Below are positions 1 to 12,272 of a stretch of DNA of 64,000 nucleotides, one piece after another. Position 1 is the stretch's first letter, and each line of letters opens with the position of its first letter. The DNA comes from Notospermus geniculatus (lineage: Eukaryota > Nemertea > Pilidiophora > Heteronemertea > Lineidae). The position numbers and the translations under genes were made by a program. The stretch lies in assembly GCA_002633025.1 (NCBI GenBank), contig NMRB01000688.1, positions 1-64,000 of the forward strand, read 5' to 3'. The notes below the pieces were generated by a model. It saw nothing but the letters and a program-made list of their open reading frames with translations. It ran no database searches and was not told the origin of the DNA.

Positions 1-316
1 GAAGACTAAAACCAACATATGAAGAGAGTCAGATGTGAGCAGATTTGTGTAGGCAGCGTGTATGTCATTGATTTGAAGCTGAAATGTATATTCTTTTATT
101 AATGTGCTAATTGGAGAAATCTCCATTGTATAACAAATGAATTTTCTCCTGAATTTAGGATTACCTAGAGACACTGAGGATCTAAGCGTTTGGAATTGAC
201 ATATATCATTAAGAAATGACTTATGAGGAATACTTTTCTCACTTATATCACCTGAATAGGTGTAAACTATTGTAATCAATGTACATTCTGGACACGTATA
301 CATTCGTATGCATCAT
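1..316. other. Flank left of the CHFR duplication, no gene seen
   Basis: No coding exon, RNA gene or named repeat was recognised here. The sequence is AT-rich. From about position 317 onward the DNA matches the stretch beginning near 5474, so this block is the only flank lying outside the duplicated CHFR unit on this side. Confidence 0.4.
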
Positions 317-794
317 TTCTTTGTACGCAATATGAAATACTGTAGATTTTTAAGTACAATGCAATACAGTTATAATGTTCTGTAACCATTGTTATCTTTT
401 TCACTCTAATCAGTGAAGTGCATTCCAGCAGGGTGTACCAGTCAAATCATGCTGGCGATACTAACTTCTGTTCTCACTAAAGGGCTATACTAGTATGCAC
501 CAACACAGATTAACCCTAACTTCAGTTTAAGCCCAACAGGGACAATGGAAGTATAATAGAAGATGTGTGGTTTAAACCAGAGTCAAGGTTAAACTCTGTT
601 GGTGTATATATGGACTTGAATGTTCAGCAAATTTTGAAGGCATATGCATGGAGAGATAAAATCATGCTTGCTCCATTCAAAGCTTGTCACCACCACAGTG
701 TGCACTCATGGGCTGGAGTATTATTGGTCATCACAACTACGGATTTCAAACGGCATCATTACTTAACAACAAACAACAACATATTTTTCAAATC

Positions 795-800
795 TTTATT
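795..800 (-). promoter_or_regulatory. Poly(A) signal AATAAA for CHFR copy A
   Basis: The minus strand reads AATAAA here, about 335 bases past the CHFR stop codon. The equivalent site of copy B is at 6018-6023. Confidence 0.5.
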
Positions 801-1134
801 CAAACATACATAGATTCCTCTACATAAAGATAACTTGTTTCCATTCTCATCTTGATAATTCGAAATATTGTTCTGTTTCTATGTGCAGAATGACATCCAC
901 TTATCTATTCACTGTCTAGTAAAAGGTGAAAGAATACTTGGGCTAATAACTATGGCTCGACAACCTTCCCATTGTCTGATAGTGGGCCTACCGTGCATCC
1001 ACTGAGACAAGTGCATACATGTACAGAAGTATAAAGTTTTATCTCTATTCCAAATGTTTTTCAATAGGAATGCAGGCCACGCTGAGGACGGGCAATTAAT
1101 ATTACCGTTCACGACTACTGTCTTCTTCCCCAGC

Positions 1135-4100
1135 TCATGATGTTCGTATCTGATCGCATATGTGATTAAACCGTCTGAAAAAGAAATGTTAATGGTTGAA
1201 TTTAATGAACAAATTAGACAGATGCAGAAGTCAAATGTACAGCAGAGCTCTTGTGAAAGTAACATAAAGGACAATACATGTATGCCTTTATTGTCTAATA
1301 CAATGAAATATCCCCAACTTACTCGGCATGGTGAGGTTTGTTCTTTTGTGTTCGACAGTTTTTCCCCCAGTAACAGTCTGGTCTGGAGGTGACTTCAGCA
1401 GGGAGCCGGTCAGCTGGTATATCTCTTCGAAACAGATAAACAAGTTCTTTGAAGTTCCTTAACCCACATGCAAAACAGGTTCCGGTGTTGCCATTGAGCT
1501 GGCCACGGAGAGAATCTGCGTGAGACAGAAAGGTTAATGGCAGAAGTGAGCATATATTCATTGGTACAAAGTACAGTCTGTTTTCTGCATCAACTTACCA
1601 GTGGTTGAATATGTCCCATTTTCCATCTTCGCCACACAGTCCTGTAGCATGTCTCTGACAGATATACCCTCTGCTTCGAGGTAGTTCTGTAACGAATTGG
1701 ACAAAAGATCAACATCAATATGCCCAATGTTCAGCATGGTGGTAATATGGCAAGACTTTTAGGCCTTATTATGAACTACAGCAGTGCTTACAAGAAAAGT
1801 CTAGGCTAGTATTCTATGCAATAAGGCAAGCCATCAATGCATGTGTTTGCACATATCCTAATGAATACAGGTCACCTGTTGACAATAATAGAAACAAATT
1901 ACCTTTAAGACATTTGACTCGTAAGCATTGTCATTCAAAAGACCAGCCAGACTCTTTTTCCCAAAGTGCATATCTGAAAACACAAGGATGAGCCATCAGC
2001 ACACAAGTTTTTGAAATATCACACACAAGATCAGTAAAGACAGATATGTACATGTACAGTACACGTTGTTGAATGAGAGACATCTGTGAATGACTGCACC
2101 TACCCCTGAACCGGTTCATACATCCAAGACAGTCCGGTCTGGTACATCCCCAGTACGCATGGCAGTAAAACCGGTAACACAGAACACCTTGAATAGAAAC
2201 AGAACAAGATGAGGGGAACGCATACTGGGAAATACATGTAGACAACTTGGAATACTGAAGCACTGAATGCCAAGACTCACTTGTCTGGAATGTGATGTGA
2301 TATTTGGATATGGTCGTTCTAGCGTCGCATTATAATGATTTAGAGCCCAAAGCATTGTAAAACACACATGGTTGTGGAGACCTTGTCCCAGATGACATAT
2401 CAACTGCAGCTAAACGACCATTACCGGTACATACATTGTTGTGGAGGTATGTTGGGATTTCCTAATCTGTCATTCCTTCTGTCTGGCATAGGTTGCATGC
2501 AACACAAACAAATGGCATGTGTCTGGTTATTTCGGCAGACGTAAGCCGGTGCTGTTGGCATGACTTTTTCGTCCTTCAGCTGTGGACCCCTTGTAGCACC
2601 ATCTCTCTGTTCATCACCTGAAATTTATACAGGTAAGGCATTTATACATTCATGGCCCAGTTCCGTAAGATTTCCACTATTGGATAATGCTGTTTTGAAC
2701 ATTATGATTTGCCATGTGCCATGTGCACAGTGGCCATCGTAATACATACCGCCAGTAGCACCAGACGTCGAAGGGACTGCATCATCTCCTGGCGTGTTAG
2801 GTTGTGCAGTTGCTGCTGCAGCTGTTGTGGTTGTTGCTGTCGCGGCTGCTGTTGTTGCTATAGCAGTAGCGGTTGTTTCACCAGTAGCAACAGCAGCAGT
2901 CGTTATAGTTACACCTGGGGCACCTCCTGCTGCTGGCACTGCACCAGGAATGAATGGAGGAGCTCCCGCGTTCAGAGGAACAGGTTGTGCTCGATAGTTC
3001 GGGCACTGACGACAGAACTGCATCGGCAGTGGAGCATAACTGAAAGAAGAGTGGAAAAAGTTTACTCTTGGAAATATTTCAAGATGTCATCACTGAAATG
3101 TCGCTCAGTAAAATGAATGCATCAATCTATGAGGTGGCAACATTACATTGTGTCTCAATCAAAGGAATAATTTGAACTCTACAATGAGAAAGAAAACATT
3201 AAATGTACTTCTTACCCAAGGCCAAGAACACTGAAATGAAGAGAGTAATTTCATTATCAATCATTGTTAGCAATGCACACCTAAGGAACAATCTCCACGG
3301 TGGTACCTCCAGTAACTACCATCACATTGGACAGAGATGAATGGAGCTTGCTCTGCTTTTCTGGATACACCACCATGGGCAGAATCACGCACTCCTTCCC
3401 ACTATTGGTTAATGATTAAATGTCCTCACTTTTCCTTGTATGTTCTTCAAATATAAACAGTAAACTTACATAGGATTTGCCCGCCTGTCACGGGCTTCTC
3501 TGGCATCATTATCATCATCATCATCACTGCCACTGTAGCCCTCCCTGTCGCCATCATCTCCACTCCCCGACTCATCACTAGAACGTCTGTTTTTTGGATA
3601 CAACTGAAGGCAAAACATGATATAAAATATCTACAGTATCCAAACATATTGAATATCGATACCTCACAGAATGACCACAAACTGATTCAACCAACATACC
3701 ATATCTCTGGTTATTTGATTCTTCTTTTCCAGCTCTGCTATGTCTTCATCAGGTCTTTTTTTATCTGAAACATCATCACAAGTGGAATTAGAAAGCACAC
3801 TTCATTAGGCTCAGCTACTGATCATCTTTTCACTGATGAAAACATCTGAACCTTACTTGCCATAAACCTAATTAGCATAATGAAATTCTTTTCACCAAAA
3901 GCTGTACAATTATGGAGTGGAAATGCTTACCTGGGTGAACTTTCAGGTATGCCTCAACAAGATTGTTAACTATGTGATTTTTGTTTATTCTATCCACTTT
4001 TAAACGACACTGAAACGACAGGACATACTTTGGGTGTCAAATGTGAGACACATAGATTTCTCTCCTCAATGATATCAACTGACTTAATGATTGGTAACTG

Positions 4101-5467
4101 AAAATTCATTGACATGACACATGAATACATAGATGACACAAGAACATTCTTTGGTGGACTAAAGAAGTGGACCAAGAATTGTATTTGAACACTTACAGAT
4201 GGACATTCATTTGACATCTTCATCCAGTCAGAGTAACATCCAGCGCAGAATGAATGCATACAAGGCTGGAGACTGAAATGAAATGCACATGCTTTCAGAA
4301 AATCTAAGTCCAATACATTACCCATAAATCTATTCAGTGGGATGCGAACCCAAGTATGTTCAAGTGACAGCATTTCACCAACTGAAATACACATCATGAG
4401 TGTCCATGAAATTATCAAGAAGGAAGAGGCAAAGGGCCTTACTCTTACTGTTCTACCCACTCCTCACCCTTACAGAGAGTCAGCAATGACTAGTATAGGC
4501 ATTTCTCTCAAGAAAATGTGATTTCAATCTCCTTTAAACAACCTGTACCCATCACCCAATCACTCCGTTTCACTGAACACTAACAGTCAAGTTTAAGTTT
4601 GAGGCTTGAAAAATGCATGTGCGCTTTTCAACACACAGCAATGTGCTCACCTAATACAGTCATGAAGAATCTCCTGGCATATGATGCAAATCAGAGTCTC
4701 AGCAATGGCATCCTCCTCCTCCTCTACATCACCAGCTGGTCCGGCAGCTTTACATTTATCACCTTCATCTTTCATCACAGATTCCTCACAAGTATCACCC
4801 CTTTTCTCGTCAGCATCTGTCGTCTTATCTTTAACAGATTCCTTCTCATTATCCTCTGTTTTATCTGATTTCTCTCCTGATTTCTCATCCTCTTTCTTCA
4901 CATCTGAACCTGATGGCCCAGCTTCCTGAGACGTATGAGCTGCATCCCCGGATTTTGCTCTCTTTGGTGCTGGTGTATCATTAACTTGTGTCTAGAAATA
5001 CCAAATACATGAATAACTGAATGAGAATAATCAAGTCATTTGCCCAGACCTCATGGAAATGATGGAATGGTTGGAAGTATCTACCTCATCAGCAGTTCGT
5101 TTCTTTCGTCGATCTGGTGTCTTGTCTTCACCACTCTCAATTTCATCTGCAATGCACAAAACCTGTCTTGAATCACAACATGCTTCTTCAGTTTATTAAT
5201 ACATATTCCTCTGTAATATACTAGTAACCAATGATGATAATATAAATGCAATAACAATGTCTATTTACACCAGTTTTGTGATTGGCCAACTACCGGTACT
5301 GAACCGGCCACTCAGACACAAATCAAATGACTTAACCTGTATTTGCAACTCTGTTCCTGAGAAAGACATGAAGATGACTGTAAGAAGACAGTGTCAGACT
5401 CACCGGAGATGGTTTGATCAAACTCAGAGATTTCATACTCCTGGGTCTCATCTGTTGCTTCTTTTTT
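1135..5467 (-). CDS. CHFR partial tandem copy A, lacks the FHA exons
   Basis: This is a 5'-truncated duplicate of the E3 ubiquitin ligase CHFR (checkpoint with forkhead and RING domains). Minus-strand exons read from splice sites and homology, 5' to 3': 5404-5467 (cut by the duplication junction), 5095-5146, 4651-4991, 4197-4272, 3931-4009, 3700-3764, 3470-3603, microexon 3216-3230, 2750-3039, 2435-2617, 2104-2187, 1903-1973, 1599-1686, 1323-1515, 1135-1174. The RING finger (LICIICQEILHDC, then LQPCMHSFCAGCYSDW), the cysteine-rich region (CCMQPMPDRR, YWGCTRPDCLGC) and the C-terminal PAR-binding zinc finger (C-YWGKN-C, HH, FNHIC) remain open. There is no FHA domain, no start and no intact first acceptor, so it is either a decaying copy, a source of a RING-only product, or an assembly duplicate. 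A poly(A) signal on the minus strand lies at 795-800. Confidence 0.75.
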
Positions 5468-5697
5468 ATTTCTTTGTACGCAATATGAAATACTGTAGAT
5501 TTTTAAGTACAATGCAATACAGTTATAATGTTCTGTAACCATTGTTATCTTTTTCACTCTACCGGTACTCAGTGAAGTGCATTCCAGCAGGGTGTACCGG
5601 TCAAATCATGCTGGCGATACTAACTTCTGTTCTCACTGAGGGCTATACTAGTATGCACCAATGCAGATTAACCCTAACTTCAGTTTGAGCCCAACAG

Positions 5698-5789
5698 GGA
5701 CAATGGTACACTCAATAATTCAGTGGTCTCGGCCTCCGCTCGAAGCTGTCACCCTCAACGGGCCACTGGGGACGAGTGTAGGACAATGG
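5698..5789. mobile_element. 74-bp MITE-like insertion with 9-bp target duplication
   Basis: The insert at 5707-5780 begins TACACTC and ends GAGTGTA, with a second paired block CAGTGG/CCACTG inside. It is flanked on both sides by ggacaatgg (5698-5706 and 5781-5789). The left CHFR copy has only one ggacaatgg at 540-548 and no insert, so empty and filled sites are both visible. An 8-9 bp target duplication fits hAT or Mutator-like elements; the family is inferred. Confidence 0.8.
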
Positions 5790-6017
5790 AAGTATAATAG
5801 AAGATGTGTGGTTTAAACCAGAGTCAAGGTTAAACTCTGTTGGTGCATGTTCGGCAAATTTTGAAGGTATATGCTTGGAGAAAATCATGCTTGCTCCATT
5901 CAAAGCTTGTCACCACCACAGTGTGCACTCATGGGCTGGAGTATTATTGGTCATCACAACTACGGATTTCAAACAGCATCATTACTTAACAACAAACAAC
6001 AACATATTTTTCAAATC

Positions 6018-6023
6018 TTTATT
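6018..6023 (-). promoter_or_regulatory. Poly(A) signal AATAAA for CHFR copy B
   Basis: AATAAA on the minus strand, downstream of the CHFR copy B stop at 6354-6356 and at the same relative place as in copy A. Confidence 0.5.
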
Positions 6024-6353
6024 CAAACATACATAGATTCCTCTACATAAAGATAACTTGTTTCCATTCTCATCTTGATAATTCGAAATACTGTTCTGTT
6101 TCTATGTGCAGAATGACGTGCACTTATCTATTCACTGTCTAGTAAAAGGTGAAAGAATACTTGGGCTAATAACTATGACTCGACAACCTTCCCACTGATA
6201 GTGGGCCTACTGTGCATCCACTGAGATAAGTGCATACATGTACAGAAATATAAGGTTTTATCTCTATTCCAAATGTTTTTCAATAGGAATGCAGGCCACG
6301 CTGAGGACGGGCAATTAATATTACCGTTCACGACTACTGTCTTCTTCCCCAGC

Positions 6354-9300
6354 TCATGATGTTCGTATCTGATCGCATATGTGATTAAACCGTCTGAAAA
6401 AGAAATGTTAATGGTTGAATTTAATGAACAAATTAGACAGATGCAGAAGTCAAATGTACAGCAGAGCTCTTGTGAAAGTAACATAAAGGACAATACATGT
6501 ATGTCTTTATTGTCTAATACAATGAAATATCCCCAACTTACTCGGCATGGTGAGGTTTGTTCTTTTGTGTTCGACAGTTTTTCCCCCAGTAACAGTCTGG
6601 TCTGGAGGTGACTTCAGCAGGGAGCCGGTCAGCTGGTATATCTCTTCGAAACAGATAAACAAGTTCTTTGAAGTTCCTTAACCCACATGCAAAACAGGTT
6701 CCGGTGTTGCCATTGAGCTGGCCACGGAGAGAATCTGCACGAGACAGAAAGGTTAATGGCAGAAGTGAGCATATATTCATTGGTACAAAGTACAGTCTGT
6801 TTTCTGCATCAACTTACCAGTGGTTGAATATGTCCCATTTTCCATCTTCGCCACACAGTCCTGTAGCATGTCTCTGACAGATATACCCTCTGCTTCGAGG
6901 TAGTTCTGTAACGAATTGGACAAAAGATCAACATCAATATGCCCAATGTTCAGCATGGTGGTAATATGGCAAGACTTTTAGGCCTTATTATGAACTACAG
7001 CAGTGCTTACAAGAAAAGTCTAGGCTAGTATTCTATGCAATAAGGCAAGCCATCAATGCATGTGTTTGCACATATCCTAATGAATACTGGTCACCTGTTG
7101 ACAATAATAGAAACAAATTACCTTTAAGACATTTGACTCGTAAGCATTGTCATTCAAAAGACCAGCCAGACTCTTTTTCCCAAAGTGCATATCTGAAAAC
7201 ACAAGGATGAGCCATCAGCACACAAGTTTTTGAAATATCACACACAAGATCAGTAAAGACAGGTACATGTACATGTACAGTACACGTTGTCGAATGAGAG
7301 AGACATCTGTGAATGACTGCACCTACCCCTGAACCGGTTCATACATCCAAGACAGTCCGGTCTGGTACATCCCCAGTACGCATGGCAGTAAAACCGGTAA
7401 CACAGAACACCTTGAATAGAAACAGAACAAGATGAGGGGAACGCATACTGGGAAATACATGTAGACAATTTGGAATACTGAAGCACTGAATGCCAAGACT
7501 CACTTGTCTGGAATGTGATGTGATATTTGGATATGGTCGTTCTAGCGTCGCATTATAATGATTTAGAGCCCAAAGCATTGTGAAACACACATGGTTGTGG
7601 AGACCTTGTCCCAGATGACATATCAACTGCAGCTAAATGAACATTACCGGTACATACATTGTTGTGGAGGTATGTTGGGATTTCCTAATCTGTCATTCCT
7701 TCTGTCTGGCATAGGTTGCATGCAACACAAACAAATGGCATGTGTCTGGTTATTTCGGCAGACGTAAGCCGGTGCTGTTGGCATGACTTTTTCGTCCTTC
7801 AGCTGTGGACCCCTTGTAGCACCATCTCTCTGTTCATCACCTGAAATTTATACAGGTAAGGAATTTATACATTCATGGCCCGGTTCCATAAGATTTCCAC
7901 TATTGGATAATGCTGTTTTCAACATTATGATTTGCCATGTGTCATGTGCACAGTGGCCATCGTAATACATACCGCCAGTAGCACCAGACGTCGAAGGGAC
8001 TGCATCATCTCCTGGCGTGTTAGGCTGTGCAGTTGCTGCTGCAGCTGTTGTGGTTGTTGCTGTCACGGCTGCTGTTGTTGCTATAGCAGTAGCGGTTGTT
8101 TCACCAGTAGCAACAGCAGCAGTCGTTACACCTGGGGTACCTCCTGCTGCTGGCAATGCACCAGGAATGAATGGAGGAGCTCCCACGTTCAGAGGAACAG
8201 GTTGTGCTCGATAGTTCGGGCACTGACGACAGAACTGCATCGGCAGTGGAGCGTAACTGAAAGAAGAGTGGAAATAGTTAACTCCTGGAAATATTTCAAG
8301 ACGTCATCACTGAAATGTCGCTCAGTAAAATGAATGCATCAATCTATGAGGTGGCAACATTACATTGTATCTCAATCAAAGGAATAATTTGAACTCTACA
8401 ATGAAAAAGAAAACATTAAATGTACTTCTTACCCAAGGCCAAGAACACTGAAATGAAGAGAGTAATTTCATTATCAATCATTGTTAGCAATGCACACCTC
8501 AGGAACAATCTCCACGCACGGTAGTACCTCCAGTAACTATCATCACATTGGACAGAGATGAATGGAGCGTGCTCTGCTTTTCTGGATACACCGCCATGGG
8601 CAGAATCACGTACTCCTTCCCACTGTTGGTTAATGATTAAAAAATATCTTCTCTTTTCCTTGGATGTTCTTCAAATACAAACAGTAAACCTACATAGGAT
8701 TTGCCCGCCTGTCACGGGCTTCTCTGGCATCGTCGTCATCATCATCATCACTGCCACTGTAGCCCTCCCTGTCGCCATCATCTCCACTCCCCAACTCATC
8801 ACTAGAACGTCTGTTTTTTGGATACAACTGAAGGCAAAACATGATGTCAAATATCTACAGTATCCAAACATATTGAATATCAATATCTCACAGAATGACC
8901 ACGCCAGACTTATTCAACCAACATACCATATCTCTGGTTATTTGATTCTTCTTTTCCAGCTCTACTATGTCTTCATCAGGTCTTTTTTTATCTGAAACAT
9001 GATCACAAGTGGAATTAGAAAGCACACTTCATTAGGCTTAGCTAGTGATCATCTTTTCACTGATAAAAACATCTACCGGTAAATGAAATTCTTTTCACCA
9101 AAAGCTGTACAATTATGGAGTGGAAATGCTTACCTGGGTGAACTTTCAGGTATGCCTCAACAAGATTGTTAACTATGTGATTTTTGTTTATTCTATCCAC
9201 TTTTAAACGACACTGAAAAGACAGGACATACTTTGGGTGTCAAATGTGAGTCACATACATTTCTCTCCTCAATGATATCAACTGACTTAATGATTGATAA

Positions 9301-11447
9301 CTGAAAATGCATCGACATGACACATGAATACATAGATGATACAAGAACATTCTTTGGTGGACTAAAGAAGTGGACCCAGAATTGTATTTGAACACTTACA
9401 GATGGACATTCATTTGACATCTTCATCCAGTCAGAGTAACATCCAGCGCAGAATGAATGCATACAAGGCTGGAGACTGAAATGAAATGCACATGCTTTCA
9501 GAAAATCTAAGTCCAATACATTATCGGTAAATCTATTCAGTGGGATGCGAACCCAAGTATGGTCAAGTGACAGCATTTCACCAATCGAAATACACATCAT
9601 GAGTGTCCATGAAATTATCAAGAAGGAAGAGGCAAAGGCCTTACTCTTACTGTTCTACCCACTCCTCACCCTTACAGAGAGTCAACAATGACTAGTATAG
9701 GCATTTCTCTCAAGAAAATGTGATTTCAATCTCCTTTATACTGTACCCATCACCCAATCACTCCGTTTCACTGAACACTAACAGTCAAGTTTAAGTTTGA
9801 GGCTTGAAAAACGCATGTGCGCTTTTCAACACACAGCGATGTGCTCACCTAATACAGTCATGGAGAATCTCCTGGCATATGATGCAAATCAGAGTCTCAG
9901 CAATGGCATCCTCCTCCTCTACATCACCAGCTGGTCCGGCAGCTTTACATTTATCACCTTCATCTTTCATCACAGATTCCTCACAAGTATCACCACTTTT
10001 CTCATCAGCATCTGTCGTCTTATCTTTAACAGATTCCTTCTCATTATCCTCTGTTTTATCTGATTTCTCTCCTGATTTCTCATCCTCTTTCTTCACATCT
10101 GAACCAGATGGCCCAGCTTCCTGAGACGTATGAACTGCATCCCCGGATTTTGCTCTCTTTGGTGCTGGCGTATCATCAACTTGTGTCTAGAAATACCAAA
10201 TACATGAATAACTGAATGAGAATAACCAAGTCACTTGCCAAGGCCTCATGGAAATGATGGAACTAATATCTACCTCATCGGCTGTTCGTTTCTTTCGTCG
10301 ATCTGGTGTCTTGTCTTCACCACTCTCAATTTCCTCTGCAATGCACAAAACCTGTCTTGAATCACAACATGCTTCTTCAGTTTATTACATATTCCTCTGT
10401 AGGCCTAATATACTAGTAACCAATGATGATAACATAAATGCAATAACAATATCTATTTACACCAGTTTTGTGAGTGGCCAACTACTGAACCGGCCACTCA
10501 GACACAAATCAAATGACTTAACCTGTATTTGCAACTCTGTTCCTGAGAAAGACATGAAGGTGACTGTAAGAAGACAGTGTCAGACTCACCGGAGATGGTT
10601 TGATCAAACTCAGAGATTTCATACTCCTGGGTCTCATCTGTTGCTTCTTTTTCTAATTCTGCCAGATCTTGAAAACGATACCCTAAATCTGAGAGATAGA
10701 AACCGAACATCAATTCATTATGATCTATTCATGTTTCTCAAAAGGTATATCGTATACAAAGTGAAAACAACAGCGCCACAATACACAAAAGAGAATTGTA
10801 AGCAATTTTAAGTACCGGGTACTTACTGTTTTCAACCACATTCTTCTTGTAAACAATATGAAATTCATCTCCATGCTGCAGGAGTTCACCCTGGGAAGTG
10901 AACAAAGTTTGTGTTACCAGTATAGGCTAATATAATCAACCTCCAATCATTAAGAGGGAAAACTTGAAATAAAAGTTAAGCCATAGTGAAGAGTTTGACA
11001 CAGATGAGGCTGGAGAGAGTCACGGATTGGCAACACCATGAGCTGACTGTTAGTGTAGCTGTGGGCTGTAATTATCCATATTCTGCCCAGAAGCACTGTC
11101 TGGACTGAGCAATCCTGCATTTGATAAACTTACTGTTTTGGATATCTTTGTTTTGTTGTTAAGGAGTGTTCCATTTGTACTGGAAGATTCAGAGATATCT
11201 TTTATTGGTAGGACATTATGGTTACTACTGTTTTAACTCAGCTGACCTTTGTGTTATCTTTCATGTTTTAAAAGCTTCAAAAAAGACCAACAGATGTGTG
11301 AATGACAACTTGAATCATGAAGTAGGCTATCAAATACTGAGGTCACATACCTTGTGTCATGCAGTATAACTTGTCCACCACTGAGTCTCTGTATGTAGCA
11401 ATGTTTTCCTGACACATTTTTGTTGGAAGGTATCGTCAAATCACAGT
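6354..11447 (-). CDS. CHFR: CHFR, E3 ubiquitin ligase with FHA and RING domains
   Basis: CHFR is a nuclear E3 ubiquitin ligase of the antephase mitotic checkpoint that binds poly(ADP-ribose). Exons on the minus strand, 5' to 3': 11351-11447, 11134-11179 and 10827-10890 (FHA domain; CDLTIPSNKNVSGKHC, then TNGTLLNN, then GDEFHIVYKKN), 10590-10688, 10274-10335, 9849-10186 (acidic KE-rich stretch, then first RING cysteines CIICQEILHDC), 9400-9475 (LQPCMHSFCAGC), 9134-9212, 8927-8991, 8694-8827 (Asp-rich), 15-nt microexon 8433-8447, 7973-8256 (Thr/Ala-rich after CRQCPNYR), 7658-7840, 7327-7410, 7122-7192, 6818-6905, 6542-6734, 6354-6393. All junctions examined keep frame. The PBZ zinc finger (RPDCYWGKNC, HHAERFNHIC) is split over the last two exons. 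The first coding exon, before the FHA core, was not found; it should lie between 11450 and about 12250 or be missing. Confidence 0.9.
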
Positions 11448-12272
11448 CTGAAACACACAAACAAGAATGGAGACAATATACGTTATCTGTCGCCAAGGCC
11501 TATGGCATGGTTAGGAGCAGTCCCACACATTACATGCATTAAGCCTCAGTATACGGTAGCAATTCAAATGTGATGTGATGCAACGTAGGATTTTGTCTGT
11601 TCTCTGTTGACACAGGCCTTGGGTAGGCCTACCGGTAAACATGCCATGGTATTAGATATAGGTCTAGGCCTATGCCACAGTAGGCCTTTAATCATCTAGG
11701 CCTAGCCTATCTGGATAGGCAGGGTTGGACCTTCTTTGATTGGCATTTTTTCAGAGTGTGCGAGATCATTGGGCCTACCCATACTTTTTTTAGCCAGAGT
11801 AAAGAAAATCCCTGTTGTTCAATAGTGTGTTCAATAGGGATTTTCTTTACTTTTTTTATCTGTTGTTGGTACATGTACTAGGCCTACATTTATGGGGTGT
11901 AACATGTGTAAGTCCAACCGTTCAAAAGTTAGCTGTACATCGTCGTGTCCCATTCTCCTGTACAAAGCTCAGTTCTAGGGTCCAACATATCCAATGTCAA
12001 TGATTAAAAGTCAGTGTCCTGAACTTCAAAGTCAATTTTTCGCCAACTTGCAAAAAATCTCAAAGGCCACCCTACCCACCCGTCCTTCCTAGTGCGACTC
12101 AGTAGTAGTGGGTCCCCTGAACACATTACCAGAGGGGGTGCTTTTTACAGCAGCTCCCCCATTTTTGCCCTTTGTGCCGTAGGGGAATTGGCCTGTCCAG
12201 GTTTACTGTGAAATAAAAAAAAAAGTCACACGTGTTTTTCCATGATTTCAGATTGTACAAATTTATGAAAAA
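11448..12272. other. CHFR-C1QBP intergenic region, divergent promoters likely
   Basis: The two genes are transcribed away from each other, so this 0.8 kb must hold the C1QBP 5' region and probably the CHFR first exon. I could not place that exon. The stretch at 11600-11730 is packed with AGGCCTA words. A copy of ggattttctttac occurs near 11837 and its complement near 11800, a small local inverted repeat. Confidence 0.4.

Larger units (their letters stand above)
317..5467. repeat. Tandem duplication unit, left copy (CHFR copy A)
   Basis: This stretch repeats at about 5470-10652 in the same orientation with only scattered substitutions and small indels. Exon spacing is preserved, with an offset of 5219 to 5223 bases over the 3' exons. 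The left edge starts at atttctttgtacgcaatatg. The same words follow directly after a truncated CHFR coding exon near 5468, which fixes the head-to-tail junction there. No N marks the junction. It can be a true tandem duplication or a locally assembled allelic copy; the clean in-exon breakpoint favours the former. Confidence 0.85.
5470..10652. repeat. Tandem duplication unit, right copy (CHFR copy B)
   Basis: This is the right-hand copy of the roughly 5.15 kb unit. It differs from the left copy by a 74-bp MITE-like insertion at 5707-5780, by several 3-6 bp indels (two involve the word CCGGTA), and by a shorter block near 9070. This copy continues uninterrupted into the upstream FHA exons, so it holds the parental exon arrangement. 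Confidence 0.85.

Noticed and set aside
2278-2403. CHFR exon in the frame MICHLGQGLHNHV
   Set aside because: The exons at 2435-2617 and 2104-2187 join directly in frame (PPQQ-C-VLCYRFYCHAYWGC), so this stretch is intron.
2709-3116. Cysteine-rich plus-strand ORF that looks metallothionein-like (also 7932-8333)
   Set aside because: It is the antisense of the Thr/Ala-rich CHFR exon; GCT/GTT repeats read backwards give Cys and Ser. The CHFR frame has splice sites and homology.
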